A stretch of 64,000 bases of DNA from Clostridiales bacterium (GCA_018366495.1 JAGZHZ010000003.1:62001-126000); one strand, 5' to 3'; positions 36,079-45,631 are shown, counted from the first letter of the stretch. Numbers and translations: made by a program. Notes: a model not told the origin generated them from the letters alone.

Positions 36079-37044
36079 TTGTTTGAAGGAAAAGAATATA
36101 TTTATGAAGTTTACAAAGAAAAGAGTTTCTCAAAGGCTGCAAAAAATCTGTATATCTCTCAGCCCTCTTTAAGCGCCTCCGTGCGTCGGATTGAACAAAA
36201 ATTAGGAACCCCTGTCTTCGACCGGAGTTCCTCACCAATTCAGCTGACCGAATGTGGTCAGACTTATATCAAAGCAATTCAGGAGATAATGGAGATTGAA
36301 CGCAGTTTTCAGGATTATCTCGATAATCTGCAGCATCTGCAGACCGGTACTCTTTCCATCGGAGGAAGTTCTTTATTTGCCTCCTACGTTCTGCCGCCTC
36401 TGATTGCACAATTTACAAAAAAATATCCGCTCATCACCATCAATCTTTTAGAAGAGACAACATCAAATTTAGAGCACCTTCTTCTTGAAGGAACGCTGGA
36501 TCTGATCATCGACAATTTCCAAATTGAAGACGAATCTCTTCAGAAATATTTTTACCAGCCAGAACACCTTCTGGCTGCCGTTCCGATGAGCTTTCCTGTC
36601 AATCAGCATCTGTCCGCTTTTGCCCTCGACCCGCTTTCCATTCTTTCTGGAAGTTATCTGGATTCTTCTATTCCCTGCGTGCCTTTTCATGTATTCAAAG
36701 AAGAACCTTTTCTGTTTCTTAAGCCTGAGAATGACACGATGCAGCGCGGGATGAAAATTTGTAAAAAATACGGTTTTCAGCCCCATATTCTGCTTCATCT
36801 CGATCAGCAGATCACTGCGTACAATATTACCTGTTCCGGCATGGGCATCTGTTTTGTCAGTGACACTTTAATCCGCTCTACAAGTCCGCATCCCAATGTC
36901 ATCTATTACAAACTGGACTTTGAGGAAAGTGTCCGCAGTATCTGTTTTTATCGAAAACGGAATCGTTATCTCTCTTTTGCCGTCAAAGAATTTTTACATA
37001 TGGCCTGTACAGATTCTCTTTCAGACCAGACTGCACTGTTGTAA
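36079..37044 (+). CDS. LysR family transcriptional regulator
   Basis: Regulator of 321 residues. The N-terminal winged helix-turn-helix (residues 1-60) has the typical SFSKAAKNLYISQPSLSASVRRIEQKLG; residues 85-300 form the inducer-binding domain (LSIGGSSLFASYVLPPLIAQF). It starts with TTG: GGAGG lies seven bases ahead, and the ATG in between is out of frame with an early stop. It probably controls the divergent aspA gene; the inducer is unknown. The last 24 bases overlap the end of the HAD gene on the other strand. Confidence 0.85.
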   Translation: MFEGKEYIYEVYKEKSFSKAAKNLYISQPSLSASVRRIEQKLGTPVFDRSSSPIQLTECGQTYIKAIQEIMEIERSFQDYLDNLQHLQTGTLSIGGSSLFASYVLPPLIAQFTKKYPLITINLLEETTSNLEHLLLEGTLDLIIDNFQIEDESLQKYFYQPEHLLAAVPMSFPVNQHLSAFALDPLSILSGSYLDSSIPCVPFHVFKEEPFLFLKPENDTMQRGMKICKKYGFQPHILLHLDQQITAYNITCSGMGICFVSDTLIRSTSPHPNVIYYKLDFEESVRSICFYRKRNRYLSFAVKEFLHMACTDSLSDQTALL

Positions 37045-37815
37045 AATCCATGCGATGCCGTCTTCCATAACCTTTTTTGTCTGGTAACGGCAGACCGAAG
37101 AAACTTCCTGCGGAGCTCCTCCCATTGCAATACTGTTCGGCACAGCGCAAAGCATCGTCAGATCGTTTGTGCTGTCTCCGACTGCATAACAATTTTCAAG
37201 CGGAATATTCAGATACTTTCTCAAATATTCCATCCCCGTTGCCTTCGAATATCCTTTCGGCACAATCTCCATCATTTCATGCTCTCTTTGAATGCAGAAA
37301 AATTTTTTTTGCAGCCAGGAAACAGCTTCTTTCTTGCAGCTGTCTTTTAGAAAATAGAGACAAAATTTGTCAAAGTTCAAAGCCTCTTCTGTCAATAATT
37401 CCGGAATTTCTTTTGCTCTTTTTCCCATCTCTTTTTTTACCTGAATCACTCTTTTATCTGCAAAGCCGGCATACCCATCAAAGTATACCCCATCATATCC
37501 TTCATAAAATGCCGGCACTTTCCATGTGCGGAATTTTTGCACTGTCTCCAGGCAAAGTTTCTGCGGAAGTCTTTTTTTTAAGAGCCATTCTCCCTGATAC
37601 CAGATATAAGTCCCGCATCCGCAGATATATCCGTCAAATTCCATCTCCTTTAATTCTTGATCTATGCTGACCCATGTTCTCCCGGTATTGACAACTGCGA
37701 TATGACCATTTCTCCTCATTTTTCCGATTGCTTCTCTTGTACTTTCAGGGATTTTATGCGTATCGTTGTCTATAATCGTACCGTCAATATCAAAAAATAC
37801 AATTTTTTTCTCCAC
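37021..37815 (-). CDS. Cof-type HAD-IIB phosphatase
   Basis: HAD-IIB hydrolase of 264 residues. Motif I is VFFDIDGTIIDNDTH (nucleophile Asp near residue 9), motif II VVNTGRTWVS, and the C-terminal motif IV is YAVGDSTNDLTMLCAV. The cap domain spans about residues 85-195. Cof-type proteins dephosphorylate sugar phosphates or cofactors. The start GTG 37815 follows GGAG at six bases; the longer reading lacks support. The substrate is unknown, and the neighbours are LysR (convergent, overlapping ends) and deoC. Confidence 0.85.
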   Translation of the reverse strand: MEKKIVFFDIDGTIIDNDTHKIPESTREAIGKMRRNGHIAVVNTGRTWVSIDQELKEMEFDGYICGCGTYIWYQGEWLLKKRLPQKLCLETVQKFRTWKVPAFYEGYDGVYFDGYAGFADKRVIQVKKEMGKRAKEIPELLTEEALNFDKFCLYFLKDSCKKEAVSWLQKKFFCIQREHEMMEIVPKGYSKATGMEYLRKYLNIPLENCYAVGDSTNDLTMLCAVPNSIAMGGAPQEVSSVCRYQTKKVMEDGIAWILQQCSLV

Positions 37816-37864
37816 TTGTGTCTCCTCTTTTTTGCCCCGATATTTCAAGTATTTTTCTTTTTGT

Positions 37865-38503
37865 CTATAAGGAAATCAGCCGACTCGTGCCAAGGCGTTC
37901 CGCTCCCAGCTCCAGGAATTTTTCTGCATCTTCTAACGATGAAATTCCTCCTGCTGCTTTTACTTTTACATTTTTTCCAACATGCGCTTTCATCAGCGCT
38001 ACGTCTTCAAATGTCGCGCCACCGCCTGCAAATCCGGTGGAAGTCTTGATATATTCAGCTCCTGACTGTGTCACAACCTCGCACATTTTTATCTTTTCTT
38101 CCTCTGTCAGAAGACACGTCTCAATAATCACTTTCAGAAGTTTTCCCTGACATGCCGCTTTGATTTCTTTGATCTCACTCAGCACGTCCTCATACCGCCC
38201 TTCTTTTACCATTCCGATATTGATCACCATATCGATCTCGTCTGCGCCGTTAGAGACGGCATCTTTTGTCTCCTCCACTTTTGCTTTCGTTGTCATGTAT
38301 CCATTCGGAAAACCTATAACTGTGCAGATACAAAGCTGCTCTTTTCCATACTCTTTTGCCCTTTTTACAAAGCAAGGCGGTATACATACGGATGCTGTGT
38401 GATATGCCATGCCCTCATCGCATATTTTCTTAATCTGATCCCAAGTTGCGCTTTGTTTTAATAGTGTGTGATCGACATATTTTAAAATTTCCTGTTTTTC
38501 CAT
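37865..38503 (-). CDS. deoC: Deoxyribose-phosphate aldolase
   Basis: DeoC of 212 residues splits 2-deoxyribose-5-phosphate into glyceraldehyde-3-phosphate and acetaldehyde. The Schiff-base lysine lies in [15 protein letters not shown] near residue 155, and the second active lysine in [24 protein letters not shown] and CTVIGFPNG are family blocks. AAGGAAGA precedes ATG 38503. It is the last gene of the udp-deoB-deoC salvage operon, 37 bases after deoB. The product feeds glycolysis. Confidence 0.94.
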   Translation of the reverse strand: MEKQEILKYVDHTLLKQSATWDQIKKICDEGMAYHTASVCIPPCFVKRAKEYGKEQLCICTVIGFPNGYMTTKAKVEETKDAVSNGADEIDMVINIGMVKEGRYEDVLSEIKEIKAACQGKLLKVIIETCLLTEEEKIKMCEVVTQSGAEYIKTSTGFAGGGATFEDVALMKAHVGKNVKVKAAGGISSLEDAEKFLELGAERLGTSRLISL

Positions 38504-38540
38504 TTTTCTTCCTTTCTCTTTAACGGTTTCACTCATTTTT

Positions 38541-39728
38541 TTATTCTGCAATCTCGTTTAAAATCGAAGATCCGATCGTTCCTTCTGGCATTTTCACCCC
38601 AAAATTATCTGCAATCGTCGCTCCGATCACGGCAAATGTATCTTGTTCCGGCAGTACTCCTCCTTTTTTCATGGAAGGAGAGTAGGACAGTAAAAATACC
38701 TTTTCCCTTGTATGGTCTGTCCCTGTATGTGTCGGATCATTTCCATGGTCTGCCGTCAAAATTACGAGATCATCCTCGCGCATCACAGATAAGAATTCTC
38801 CTAATTTCTGATCAAATTTTTCGATCTCTTTTCCGTATCCTTCTACATTTCTTCTATGGCCCCAAAGCGCATCAAAATCTACCAGATTTGTAAAACAAAG
38901 TCCTGTAAAATCCTTTTTTGCCATCTCGATCGTCTGCTCCATTCCATGCACAGAACTGTCTGAATGGTATGCCTCTGTGATTCCTTCTCCTACAAAAATG
39001 TCCTGGATCTTTCCGACAGATATGACATCCAGTTTTCTTTCTTTGAGCGCATTCAGAACCGTTTTCCCGGATGGTTTCAGCGCATAATCGTGTCGGTTTG
39101 ATGTTCTCTTAAATTCACCTTTTTTTCTGCCAATGTACGGTCTGGCAATGACACGGCCTACTTTCCATTCTTCTTTCATGGTCAGTTCCCGCGCGATCTC
39201 GCAGTAGCGATACAGCGTATCCAGTCCCATTGTCTCTTCATTTCCACAAATCTGGAGCACGGAATCGGCAGAAGTATAGACGATGAGAGCTCCTGTACGG
39301 ATCTCTTCTTCTCCCAGTTCTTCCAGAATTTCTGTTCCGCTGGCGCTTTTATTTCCGATAATCGTTCTCCCCGTTCTTTTCTCCAACTCCTCAATCAGTT
39401 CTTTTGGAAATCCAGTATCTGTAAAAGTCTGAAACGGTTTTTCTGTTTTCAGCCCCATCATCTCCCAGTGTCCTGTCATTGTATCTTTTCCATTGCTCGC
39501 CTCTTTTAAAACTGCATATTTTCCAAGCGGATGCTCAGCTGGCATGATATGTTTCAGTGGATGCAGATTTGCAATGCCCAGTTTCTGTAAGTTCGGAATA
39601 TGCAGCGTCATGTGATCTGCAATATGTCCGAACGTATCTGTATTTTTATCTCCATACAGCTCTGCATCCGGCATAGCTCCTATCCCAAGTGAATCAAGCA
39701 CAATCGTAAATATTCTTTTATATCTCAT
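38541..39728 (-). CDS. deoB: Phosphopentomutase
   Basis: DeoB of 395 residues interconverts (deoxy)ribose-1-phosphate and 5-phosphate. It belongs to the alkaline phosphatase superfamily with two metals: [17 protein letters not shown] at the N-terminus carries metal ligands, and [19 protein letters not shown] and [21 protein letters not shown] carry the rest. [12 protein letters not shown] includes the nucleophile Thr. AGGAG precedes ATG 39728. It starts eight bases after udp; its substrate is the product of Udp, and its product goes to DeoC. Confidence 0.95.
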   Translation of the reverse strand: MRYKRIFTIVLDSLGIGAMPDAELYGDKNTDTFGHIADHMTLHIPNLQKLGIANLHPLKHIMPAEHPLGKYAVLKEASNGKDTMTGHWEMMGLKTEKPFQTFTDTGFPKELIEELEKRTGRTIIGNKSASGTEILEELGEEEIRTGALIVYTSADSVLQICGNEETMGLDTLYRYCEIARELTMKEEWKVGRVIARPYIGRKKGEFKRTSNRHDYALKPSGKTVLNALKERKLDVISVGKIQDIFVGEGITEAYHSDSSVHGMEQTIEMAKKDFTGLCFTNLVDFDALWGHRRNVEGYGKEIEKFDQKLGEFLSVMREDDLVILTADHGNDPTHTGTDHTREKVFLLSYSPSMKKGGVLPEQDTFAVIGATIADNFGVKMPEGTIGSSILNEIAE

Positions 39729-39736
39729 ATTTTCTC

Positions 39737-40522
39737 CTATTCTTTCGCCATGCGGTCTTGCTGGATCAAAATTCGGATTGCTTCCACAGCCGTTTTTATT
39801 GCTCCGTCCGTTTCATGCTGAATTATATTTTCCATTCCTGCTTTTTCCCGCTCCTGATTTCCAAGCACAAGAAAATCAGCTCCCACACGAACACCTAGTG
39901 ACATCCCTACAATAAACAGGGCGGCGCTCTCCATCTCAGACGCTTTACACCCCATTTTAAGCCAGGCGTTCCATTTTTGCTCCAGTTCATACCCGACTGG
40001 TTTTGACAGTGGATCATGTTGTCCAAAAAATGAATCTTTTGACTGCACCACTCCAGTATGACAGCGATATCCTAATTTTTTTACTGCTTCCCGCAGTGCA
40101 GCCACCACCTCAAAGTCAGCGACAGCAGGATATTCAATGGGAGCATATTCTTTGCTTGTTCCCTCCATTCGCACCGAACCTGTGGCAATCACCAGATCCC
40201 CTCCTTTTACGGACAGATCCATTCCTCCGCATGTTCCGACACGGATAAACGTATGGGCGCCGCACTGAACCAGCTCTTCCATCGCAATCGCAGCAGAAGC
40301 GCCTCCAATTCCTGTCGATGTCACGCTTACTTTTTCCCCGTCCAGATATCCGGTATACGTCACAAATTCTCTGCTGTCTGCCACAAGCTGTGCGTCCTCA
40401 AAATATGCCGCAATCTTCTTGCACCGCTTCGGGTCTCCTGGAAGAATCACATAATTTCCCACATCACCTTTTCTAATCTGCAAATGGTATTGAACCCCTG
40501 CTTCTGTTGAATAGTTCTGCAT
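39737..40522 (-). CDS. udp: Uridine phosphorylase
   Basis: Nucleoside phosphorylase of 261 residues. [17 protein letters not shown] and [16 protein letters not shown] are the PNP/UDP type-1 blocks, and [11 protein letters not shown] near residue 195 is the uridine-phosphorylase-type nucleoside contact. It releases base and ribose-1-phosphate from uridine, and possibly other pyrimidine nucleosides. It is the first gene of the udp-deoB-deoC run. A TGGTACAAT -10 sits just upstream, without a clear -35. Confidence 0.86.
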   Translation of the reverse strand: MQNYSTEAGVQYHLQIRKGDVGNYVILPGDPKRCKKIAAYFEDAQLVADSREFVTYTGYLDGEKVSVTSTGIGGASAAIAMEELVQCGAHTFIRVGTCGGMDLSVKGGDLVIATGSVRMEGTSKEYAPIEYPAVADFEVVAALREAVKKLGYRCHTGVVQSKDSFFGQHDPLSKPVGYELEQKWNAWLKMGCKASEMESAALFIVGMSLGVRVGADFLVLGNQEREKAGMENIIQHETDGAIKTAVEAIRILIQQDRMAKE

Positions 40523-40577
40523 CTGTCTGCCCCCTTTTCTTCTTTTTTGTTATTGTACCACAGTTTTCCATTTCCGA

Positions 40578-41252
40578 CTACAACAGTTTTTCCAGCTCTG
40601 CTTCCATCTTTTCCATCACTTTTGCATAAGAAAGCAGCTTCTTTCTGACCTCTTTTTCATCTTCTCTTTGCTGCTTATAGCATAGACGGTGTTCCATGCT
40701 TGCCCAAAAATCCATCCCCACTGTGCGCAGCTGTACTTCCACAGGATAATATTCCATACTTGTCACAAACATCCGCTTTTCAGGGAAATGATATCTGGAA
40801 TGTTTTTCCTCGCACGCTGTACTGTTCCATTCTTTCTGATCCATATAATAAACCGGAACGCCTAAAATCAAATGATAGCTCCGATACCCATTTTGTTTTG
40901 GATTTCGGATATAATCTCTCTCTCGAATCACAATCAGATCTTTTTGTTTTTTCAGAGCATCGGACAAAAAGGCGATGTCTTGTCTCGTATAACAGATTAC
41001 GCGGATTCCCGCAATATCTCTTAGATTTTCTTTTATACTCATCACGCTTTCTTCCAGTTGCTTTCTTTTCATTTTTTCTTCTATGCTCTGTTTTCTCTTT
41101 ATTCTGCTCTCTATATGGTGAATCGGAGGCAGCACTGAATTTTGATATAATGTATGGTTTAAAACTTCTAAACGTGCCATCAGCAATTTTTTAGCATCCT
41201 CATACGGCACAATCATCTCGTAATACTGTTCATCTGTCAAAGCTGTTTTCAC
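40578..41252 (-). CDS. Small alarmone synthetase (RelQ-type GTP pyrophosphokinase)
   Basis: Stand-alone (p)ppGpp synthetase of 224 residues lacking the HD hydrolase and regulatory domains of RelA/SpoT. The synthetase core shows RDIAGIRVICYT, NPKQNGYRSYHLIL and VEVQLRTVGMDFWASMEHRL. It makes the stringent-response alarmone from GTP/GDP and ATP. The start is uncertain: GTG 41252 overlaps its possible ribosome binding site, and the TTG four codons later is an alternative. Tandem copies of TTTTCTAAATTT at 41330-41360 lie upstream. Confidence 0.88.
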   Translation of the reverse strand: MKTALTDEQYYEMIVPYEDAKKLLMARLEVLNHTLYQNSVLPPIHHIESRIKRKQSIEEKMKRKQLEESVMSIKENLRDIAGIRVICYTRQDIAFLSDALKKQKDLIVIRERDYIRNPKQNGYRSYHLILGVPVYYMDQKEWNSTACEEKHSRYHFPEKRMFVTSMEYYPVEVQLRTVGMDFWASMEHRLCYKQQREDEKEVRKKLLSYAKVMEKMEAELEKLL

Positions 41253-41362
41253 CTCTATGTCTGTTTTTTCTTTTTCATCTCACACCACTTTCGTCATCAT
41301 ACTCTATTTTCTTCATTTTCCTGTGATTATTTTCTAAATTTTTTCTAAATTTTTTTATTTCT

Positions 41363-41422
41363 TCAAAAAAAGAGGTTCACACAAAATCATCTATATTGGA
41401 TGATTAAGCGATCCCCTCTTTC
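41363..41422 (-). terminator. Terminator after the thioredoxin-fold gene
   Basis: Minus strand AAAGAGG pairs with CCTCTTT around an inner AATCATC/GATGATT stem, then a T-run. It begins eight bases after the stop. Confidence 0.7.
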
Positions 41423-41429
41423 TGATAAT

Positions 41430-41714
41430 CTAACTGTTTGCAATTAAATTCATCACTTCGTTCCTCTCCAAAACCTTTCCTTCTGAAATGATTCTGTCGA
41501 TATATAGAAGAGCTGGCTCTCTTGTGACCCCATATTCCCGGATCTCCGCCGGATCTGTCACACGTGCAATCGGAACTTCCATATAAAATTTCATAAGTCC
41601 CTCTCTCACATTTTTTTCAAGCATATCGCATTGTTCCTTGTCCTGCCCTAAAATTGCAATTCGATTTCTTTTCTTCTGATCTGGATGGGTTTCTTTCTTT
41701 TTAAAAAACAGCAT
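41430..41714 (-). CDS. Small thioredoxin-fold-like protein without a CxxC motif
   Basis: Soluble protein of 94 residues. RIAILGQDKEQCDMLEKNVRE, ARVTDPAEIREYGV and PALLYIDRIISEGKVLERNEV suggest the fold of small thioredoxin-like proteins related to 'redox-active disulfide protein 2'. The CxxC active site is replaced by a single Cys (GQDKEQC), so classical disulfide chemistry is unlikely. The start ATG 41714 is at good spacing from AGGAGGGG. The fold assignment is a weak guess from pattern. Neighbours, the alarmone synthetase and an OGG-type glycosylase, do not reveal its role. Confidence 0.55.
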   Translation of the reverse strand: MLFFKKKETHPDQKKRNRIAILGQDKEQCDMLEKNVREGLMKFYMEVPIARVTDPAEIREYGVTREPALLYIDRIISEGKVLERNEVMNLIANS

Positions 41715-41826
41715 CCTCATCCCCTCCTGTCTCTCATACAAATCTGCACCGTTTTATTTTTCATTTATTCTTCCTTTTTGTTTCTCCTCTTTCCTTGTCC
41801 TATTTTTTATTATACGCTACTTTATT

Positions 41827-42660
41827 CTATCTGTGCAACATACTTCCTCTCTTTTCTTCTTTTGTCAAATCATAGTAAAAAATATACTGCTGCAAAATTC
41901 CTGAAAAATTTTCATATCTTTCAAATGGAAAGCCATCCGGATAGTGCTCCAGCAGTACCTGTCTGATATGTGTATCGATCGGAAATGCCTCTTTTTTTTG
42001 CAGTGCAAAAAGGCAAATGCAGTCTGAAACTTTTTCTCCAATTCCGCAGAATTCCATCAGCTTTGTTCTTGCTTTTGCATATGGCAGTTGTTTTAATTGT
42101 TCCAAATTTCCCCATTCCATCACCTGTCTGGCTGTCTTTTCTATGTAACGGCTGCGATATCCCAGATTGCAGGATCTTAGTTCTTCTTCACCGGCTGCGG
42201 CAAGAACTTCCGGCGAAGGAAAATCAAAATAAACTGTTCCGTTCTGACTTGTTTTTCTTTCTCCAAATCTCTCACAGATCGTTTCAATACATTTTCGGAT
42301 TCTTTTTATATTATTCTGCTGTGAAATAATAAAAGAAATCATCATCTCCCACAGATCCTGATGCAAAATGCGAATTCCACTTCCATACTGTGCAGCGGTA
42401 CACAGATAAGTGTCTTCTGTATCAATCCTGTCTATCACCTTAGCATAGTCGAAATTCAGATCAAAATATTCCTTCCAGACAGTCTCAAATTCGGATTCAC
42501 TGCAAAAAAGAAAAATGCCATCTTCTCTTTGTTCCATCTCCAGATATTTCCCGAACGCAACAATTTCATATCGGTTTTTCTCTATTTCTTTCATACGAAA
42601 GCACTGGCCAGAGCCGCAAATCTGTTTTAAATCGAAATATTTCTCATTCAGTTTTACCAT
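41827..42660 (-). CDS. ogg: 8-oxoguanine DNA glycosylase (Ogg-type)
   Basis: DNA repair glycosylase of 277 residues that removes 8-oxoguanine and cuts the strand. The N-terminal OGG domain (KLNEKYFDLKQICGSGQCFRM) precedes the helix-hairpin-helix-GPD core, with catalytic Lys in CGIGEKVSDCICLF near residue 210 and Asp in AFPIDTHIRQVL near residue 230. Start MVKLNEK at 42660 is seven bases after larC; the longer reading runs into larC. It ends the nth-larC-ogg operon. The family is unusual in bacteria but is known in Clostridia. Confidence 0.86.
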   Translation of the reverse strand: MVKLNEKYFDLKQICGSGQCFRMKEIEKNRYEIVAFGKYLEMEQREDGIFLFCSESEFETVWKEYFDLNFDYAKVIDRIDTEDTYLCTAAQYGSGIRILHQDLWEMMISFIISQQNNIKRIRKCIETICERFGERKTSQNGTVYFDFPSPEVLAAAGEEELRSCNLGYRSRYIEKTARQVMEWGNLEQLKQLPYAKARTKLMEFCGIGEKVSDCICLFALQKKEAFPIDTHIRQVLLEHYPDGFPFERYENFSGILQQYIFYYDLTKEEKRGSMLHR

Positions 42661-42667
42661 TTTTCTT

Positions 42668-43948
42668 CTATCCCTGTCTTTCCTGCTCTTTTTTTGCCTG
42701 CTCTGCAATCATCTGATAAATTTCCGGATAAGGTTTTCCGCTTCTTCTGCTCAGCTGCGCAGCGCTCTCATATTCCGGATATATCATCTGCCCTGATTCT
42801 TTTTGACATATTTTCACATTTGCCTCTCCATAAGGGGTAGATATCGTTCTGATTTCTCGCTGCAGTATTGTCCTTTCCATTTTAATTCGGCGGATTCCGA
42901 TCGTTGTCGTATTTTCAAAAATGATACGTTCCATCCTTCTTACGTCTTCCTCTGCGCAGATAACGTTCAGCTGATATGCCGGACGATTTTTTTTCATATA
43001 CAGAGGCATATAGCTGACATCCCGCGCCCCTTCTTCAAACAGGCGCTCCATCACATATCCCAGCGCTTCTCCCGTACAGTCATCTATGTTTGTTTCCAGT
43101 TTTAAAATTTCATCTTGCTCCGCTGTCATCTCTTGTCTTTCAATCAACATTGCGCGGAGAATTCCAGGTCTGTCATACGTTCTTTTTCCGGCGCCCATAC
43201 CCGTTTTTTTTATTTTAAATTGTTTCGGAAGCTTTTCTGATGTTCGGATTGCCGCTGCAATAGCCGCCCCTGTCGGTGTGACAAGTTCTCCCTTTGTCTG
43301 TGTGACATTTAAAGTCAGTCCATGCATCTGAGCAATCTGTACCACAGCCGGAACGGGAACAGGAATGATTCCATGCTGGCATCTGATCGTCCCCTGCCCT
43401 TCTGTCAAATCTGGAATGATAACTTCTTCAATATCTAAATTGTCAATGCACACAGCTGCGGCAGCGATATCTACAATCGAGTCTACTGCTCCTACTTCAT
43501 GGAAATGAACATGTTCTTTCTTCACTCCATGTACGTTTGCCTCTGCTTCTGCCAAAATCTCAAAAACAGTGGCTGCAATTTTTCTTGCGCCTTCTGTCAT
43601 CTCTGTCTTTTTTAAAATCTGCATGATTTCTGACAGGCCACGATGTTCATGTTTTATAGGATGATTCCTGTGTTCCTGTGTATGTCCATCATTCTCCCTA
43701 TCGTTTCCATGGAGATATTCCATGTCATGATCATGGTTTTCATGCGTCTTATCTAAAATCACGTCAAAATCACAGACATCCAGCCCTGATTTTTTTACCC
43801 TTGTAATTTTTGTCTGAAATTCCTCGATCGGAAGGCTGGAAAGCGTTCTCTTTAAAACCGTCTCATCTGCCCCTAAATCCAAAAGCGCTGCAACCGTCAT
43901 ATCTCCGCTGATCCCTGAACTGCATTCCAGATACAGTACATTTCCCAT
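42668..43948 (-). CDS. larC: Nickel pincer cofactor biosynthesis protein LarC
   Basis: LarC of 426 residues inserts nickel in the making of the nickel-pincer nucleotide cofactor of lactate racemase and related enzymes. MGNVLYLECSSGISGDM begins the domain, EVGAVDSIVDIAAAAVC and TPTGAAIAA follow, and ETNIDDCTGEALGYVMERL starts the C-terminal domain. A His-rich linker (HENHDHDMEYLHGND, near residues 68-110) may hold metal. The protein is encoded in one frame, unlike the split LarC1/LarC2 of Lactiplantibacillus plantarum. LarB, LarE and LarA are not in the window. It lies between nth and ogg, an odd setting. Confidence 0.88.
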   Translation of the reverse strand: MGNVLYLECSSGISGDMTVAALLDLGADETVLKRTLSSLPIEEFQTKITRVKKSGLDVCDFDVILDKTHENHDHDMEYLHGNDRENDGHTQEHRNHPIKHEHRGLSEIMQILKKTEMTEGARKIAATVFEILAEAEANVHGVKKEHVHFHEVGAVDSIVDIAAAAVCIDNLDIEEVIIPDLTEGQGTIRCQHGIIPVPVPAVVQIAQMHGLTLNVTQTKGELVTPTGAAIAAAIRTSEKLPKQFKIKKTGMGAGKRTYDRPGILRAMLIERQEMTAEQDEILKLETNIDDCTGEALGYVMERLFEEGARDVSYMPLYMKKNRPAYQLNVICAEEDVRRMERIIFENTTTIGIRRIKMERTILQREIRTISTPYGEANVKICQKESGQMIYPEYESAAQLSRRSGKPYPEIYQMIAEQAKKEQERQG

Positions 43949-43975
43949 CTTTTTTCCTCCATCTCTGTTCTATGT

Positions 43976-44623
43976 TTATTTCTTCAAAGTCACGCCGTTT
44001 TTCTGACAGATATCACTGAGGCAGCATCTGTCGCAGTGGGGTATTGTTCTGGCTGTACAAACTTCTCTTCCATGAAAGACAAGCCGATGACAGAAATCGC
44101 TTCCTTCTTCTCCCGGAATGATCTTCCACAGTTCCATCTCTACTTTTTTCGGTTCTTTGATCTGGTCTACCAGTCCGATTCGATTGACCAATCGGATGCA
44201 ATGGGTATCTGTCACAATCGCCGGCTTTCCAAATACGTCTCCCATAATCAGATTAGCGCTTTTTCTCCCTACTCCCGGCAATTTTAAAAGAGCCTGAAAA
44301 TCATCTGGAACTTTTCCATCATATTGATCTCTTAATATTTTCATACAGGCGCTGATATCCCTTGCTTTGCTTTTCCCAAGCCCGCACGGTCTGATAATCG
44401 CCTCTATCTCTTCCGGTTCTGCCTGTGCAAGAGCATTCACATCCGGATATTTTTTATATAAATCTTCTACTACAATATTAACCCTGGCATCTGTACACTG
44501 TGCTGTCAGACGCACTCCTACCAACAGTTTCCATGCCTGATCATATTCCAGTGTACATCCCACGTCAGGATATTCCTTCTTTAATCGTTCGATCACTTCC
44601 AGTGCCCATTCTTCTTTTGTCAT
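43976..44623 (-). CDS. nth: Endonuclease III
   Basis: DNA repair glycosylase/AP lyase of 215 residues that removes oxidised pyrimidines. The HhH block LLKLPGVGRKSANLIMGD near residue 118 carries the catalytic Lys, and AIVTDTHCIRLVNRIG near residue 138 the catalytic Asp. The 4Fe-4S cysteines lie in CTARTIPHCDRCCLSDIC; the first spacing has seven residues where E. coli has six. It is the first gene of the nth-larC-ogg operon; the pair of base-excision enzymes at the ends of the operon is consistent with oxidative repair. Confidence 0.93.
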   Translation of the reverse strand: MTKEEWALEVIERLKKEYPDVGCTLEYDQAWKLLVGVRLTAQCTDARVNIVVEDLYKKYPDVNALAQAEPEEIEAIIRPCGLGKSKARDISACMKILRDQYDGKVPDDFQALLKLPGVGRKSANLIMGDVFGKPAIVTDTHCIRLVNRIGLVDQIKEPKKVEMELWKIIPGEEGSDFCHRLVFHGREVCTARTIPHCDRCCLSDICQKNGVTLKK

Positions 44624-44917
44624 ATTCTTTCTGACCTTTCTATATCTTATTCTCTTTTTATTTTCTGTTTACCGCTTTAATATAAGATATCTGCGGCAGT
44701 CTTATCTGCTATAGAGCGGCAGGTTCCCTGCCTGCTTTTCAAAACAAGTTTAGCTTTATTATTCAATTAATTATAAGAATTGTCAAGAAAAAAACCTCTT
44801 TCTTTCTGCTCACAAACAGATAGACTTTCTGCCATAAATTTCTCACTTTCTTATTGTTTTTCTTTCAAAAAGCTTCTACAATAATAGTGATAAAGAATCC
44901 GGAAGGGGATGAATGAT
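44624..44917. other. Intergenic stretch between nth and the DUF3786 gene
   Basis: It contains the promoter of the DUF3786 gene at 44854-44882 and a small perfect hairpin (GGCAGG with CCTGCC, 44716-44734 with the T-run beyond) that resembles a stray terminator on the plus strand. The nth promoter is not clear. No coding sequence is seen. Confidence 0.45.
44854..44882 (+). promoter_or_regulatory. Promoter for the DUF3786 gene
   Basis: Plus strand TTGTTT (44854-44859), 17 bases, TACAAT (44877-44882), 36 bases before the start codon. Confidence 0.55.
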
Positions 44918-45571
44918 ATGATCGAAAAGAAAAAATCAAATTATGAAAAATGGTGTGAAGAATGGCGTCAAAAGTTTCTTCAAATGGATCTGTCTGACTT
45001 AAAGATGCGCATACCGGAACTTATTGACCATGGTACGTCTCTTTCTATCCGTCACTTTGGGAAACCGTATTATATCGATAAACAGACTGGAATCATCTCT
45101 GCCTCTGATTCCTTTGAATCTGTCTCTTCTACTATTCGGCTTAATATCTATACTCTGCTTGCCTATGCAAAATCATACGCGCATCTCCAAAATCAATGGG
45201 TTCCGTTTGAGCAATTAAAAAATGCACGTCCATTTGCTCCGGCTTTTCAAAAAGGGAATGTCCAGTCATTTGCCCAAACTTTTGCCGGACGTATGGACCA
45301 TCTTGAGATGGCATTTGAAAAGCTGGGCGGCAAGAAAATTCCTTTTTCCGATATAGGCTATCAGATTGATGCATTTTCCTGTATTCCGATGCGCTTTCTT
45401 TTTTGGGACGAAGACGATGAATTTCCTGCTCAGGCAAACATTTTATTTGATAAAAGCGCTACGGATTTTATTCATGTAGAAAGTACTGTCACCATTGCTT
45501 CTGTCGGTATTGTTATGCTCACAGAAGCCGCCGGTCTCATGCCTTCCGGCAGTTTTTTTCAGGTGAACTGA
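44918..45571 (+). CDS. DUF3786 family protein
   Basis: Cytoplasmic protein of 217 residues. Conserved features: IRHFGKPYYIDKQTGII, YAKSYAHLQNQWVPFEQLK, FEKLGGKKIPFSDIGYQI, and FLFWDEDDEFPAQANILFD, all typical of DUF3786, a family from anaerobes sometimes found near corrinoid or ferredoxin proteins. Function unknown. Of two ATGs, 44918 is preferred (GGAAGGGG nine bases ahead) over 44909. It is followed 60 bases later by the broken DUF2284 gene on the same strand, so the pair may be one unit. Confidence 0.8.
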   Translation: MIEKKKSNYEKWCEEWRQKFLQMDLSDLKMRIPELIDHGTSLSIRHFGKPYYIDKQTGIISASDSFESVSSTIRLNIYTLLAYAKSYAHLQNQWVPFEQLKNARPFAPAFQKGNVQSFAQTFAGRMDHLEMAFEKLGGKKIPFSDIGYQIDAFSCIPMRFLFWDEDDEFPAQANILFDKSATDFIHVESTVTIASVGIVMLTEAAGLMPSGSFFQVN

Positions 45572-45631
45572 TGAACTGATCGTTTTTCTTTTCTATTTTA
45601 TCACAAAGAATCCATATCAGGAGGAAAACAG

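Noticed and set aside
41327..41357. Tandem TTTTCTAAATTT repeats as an operator for the alarmone synthetase
   Set aside because: Low-complexity AT sequence; two copies only, no dyad and no clear promoter position.
44700..44745. Small RNA gene suggested by repeated CTGC/GCAG segments
   Set aside because: Only a short hairpin is supported; there is no convincing promoter and terminator pair.
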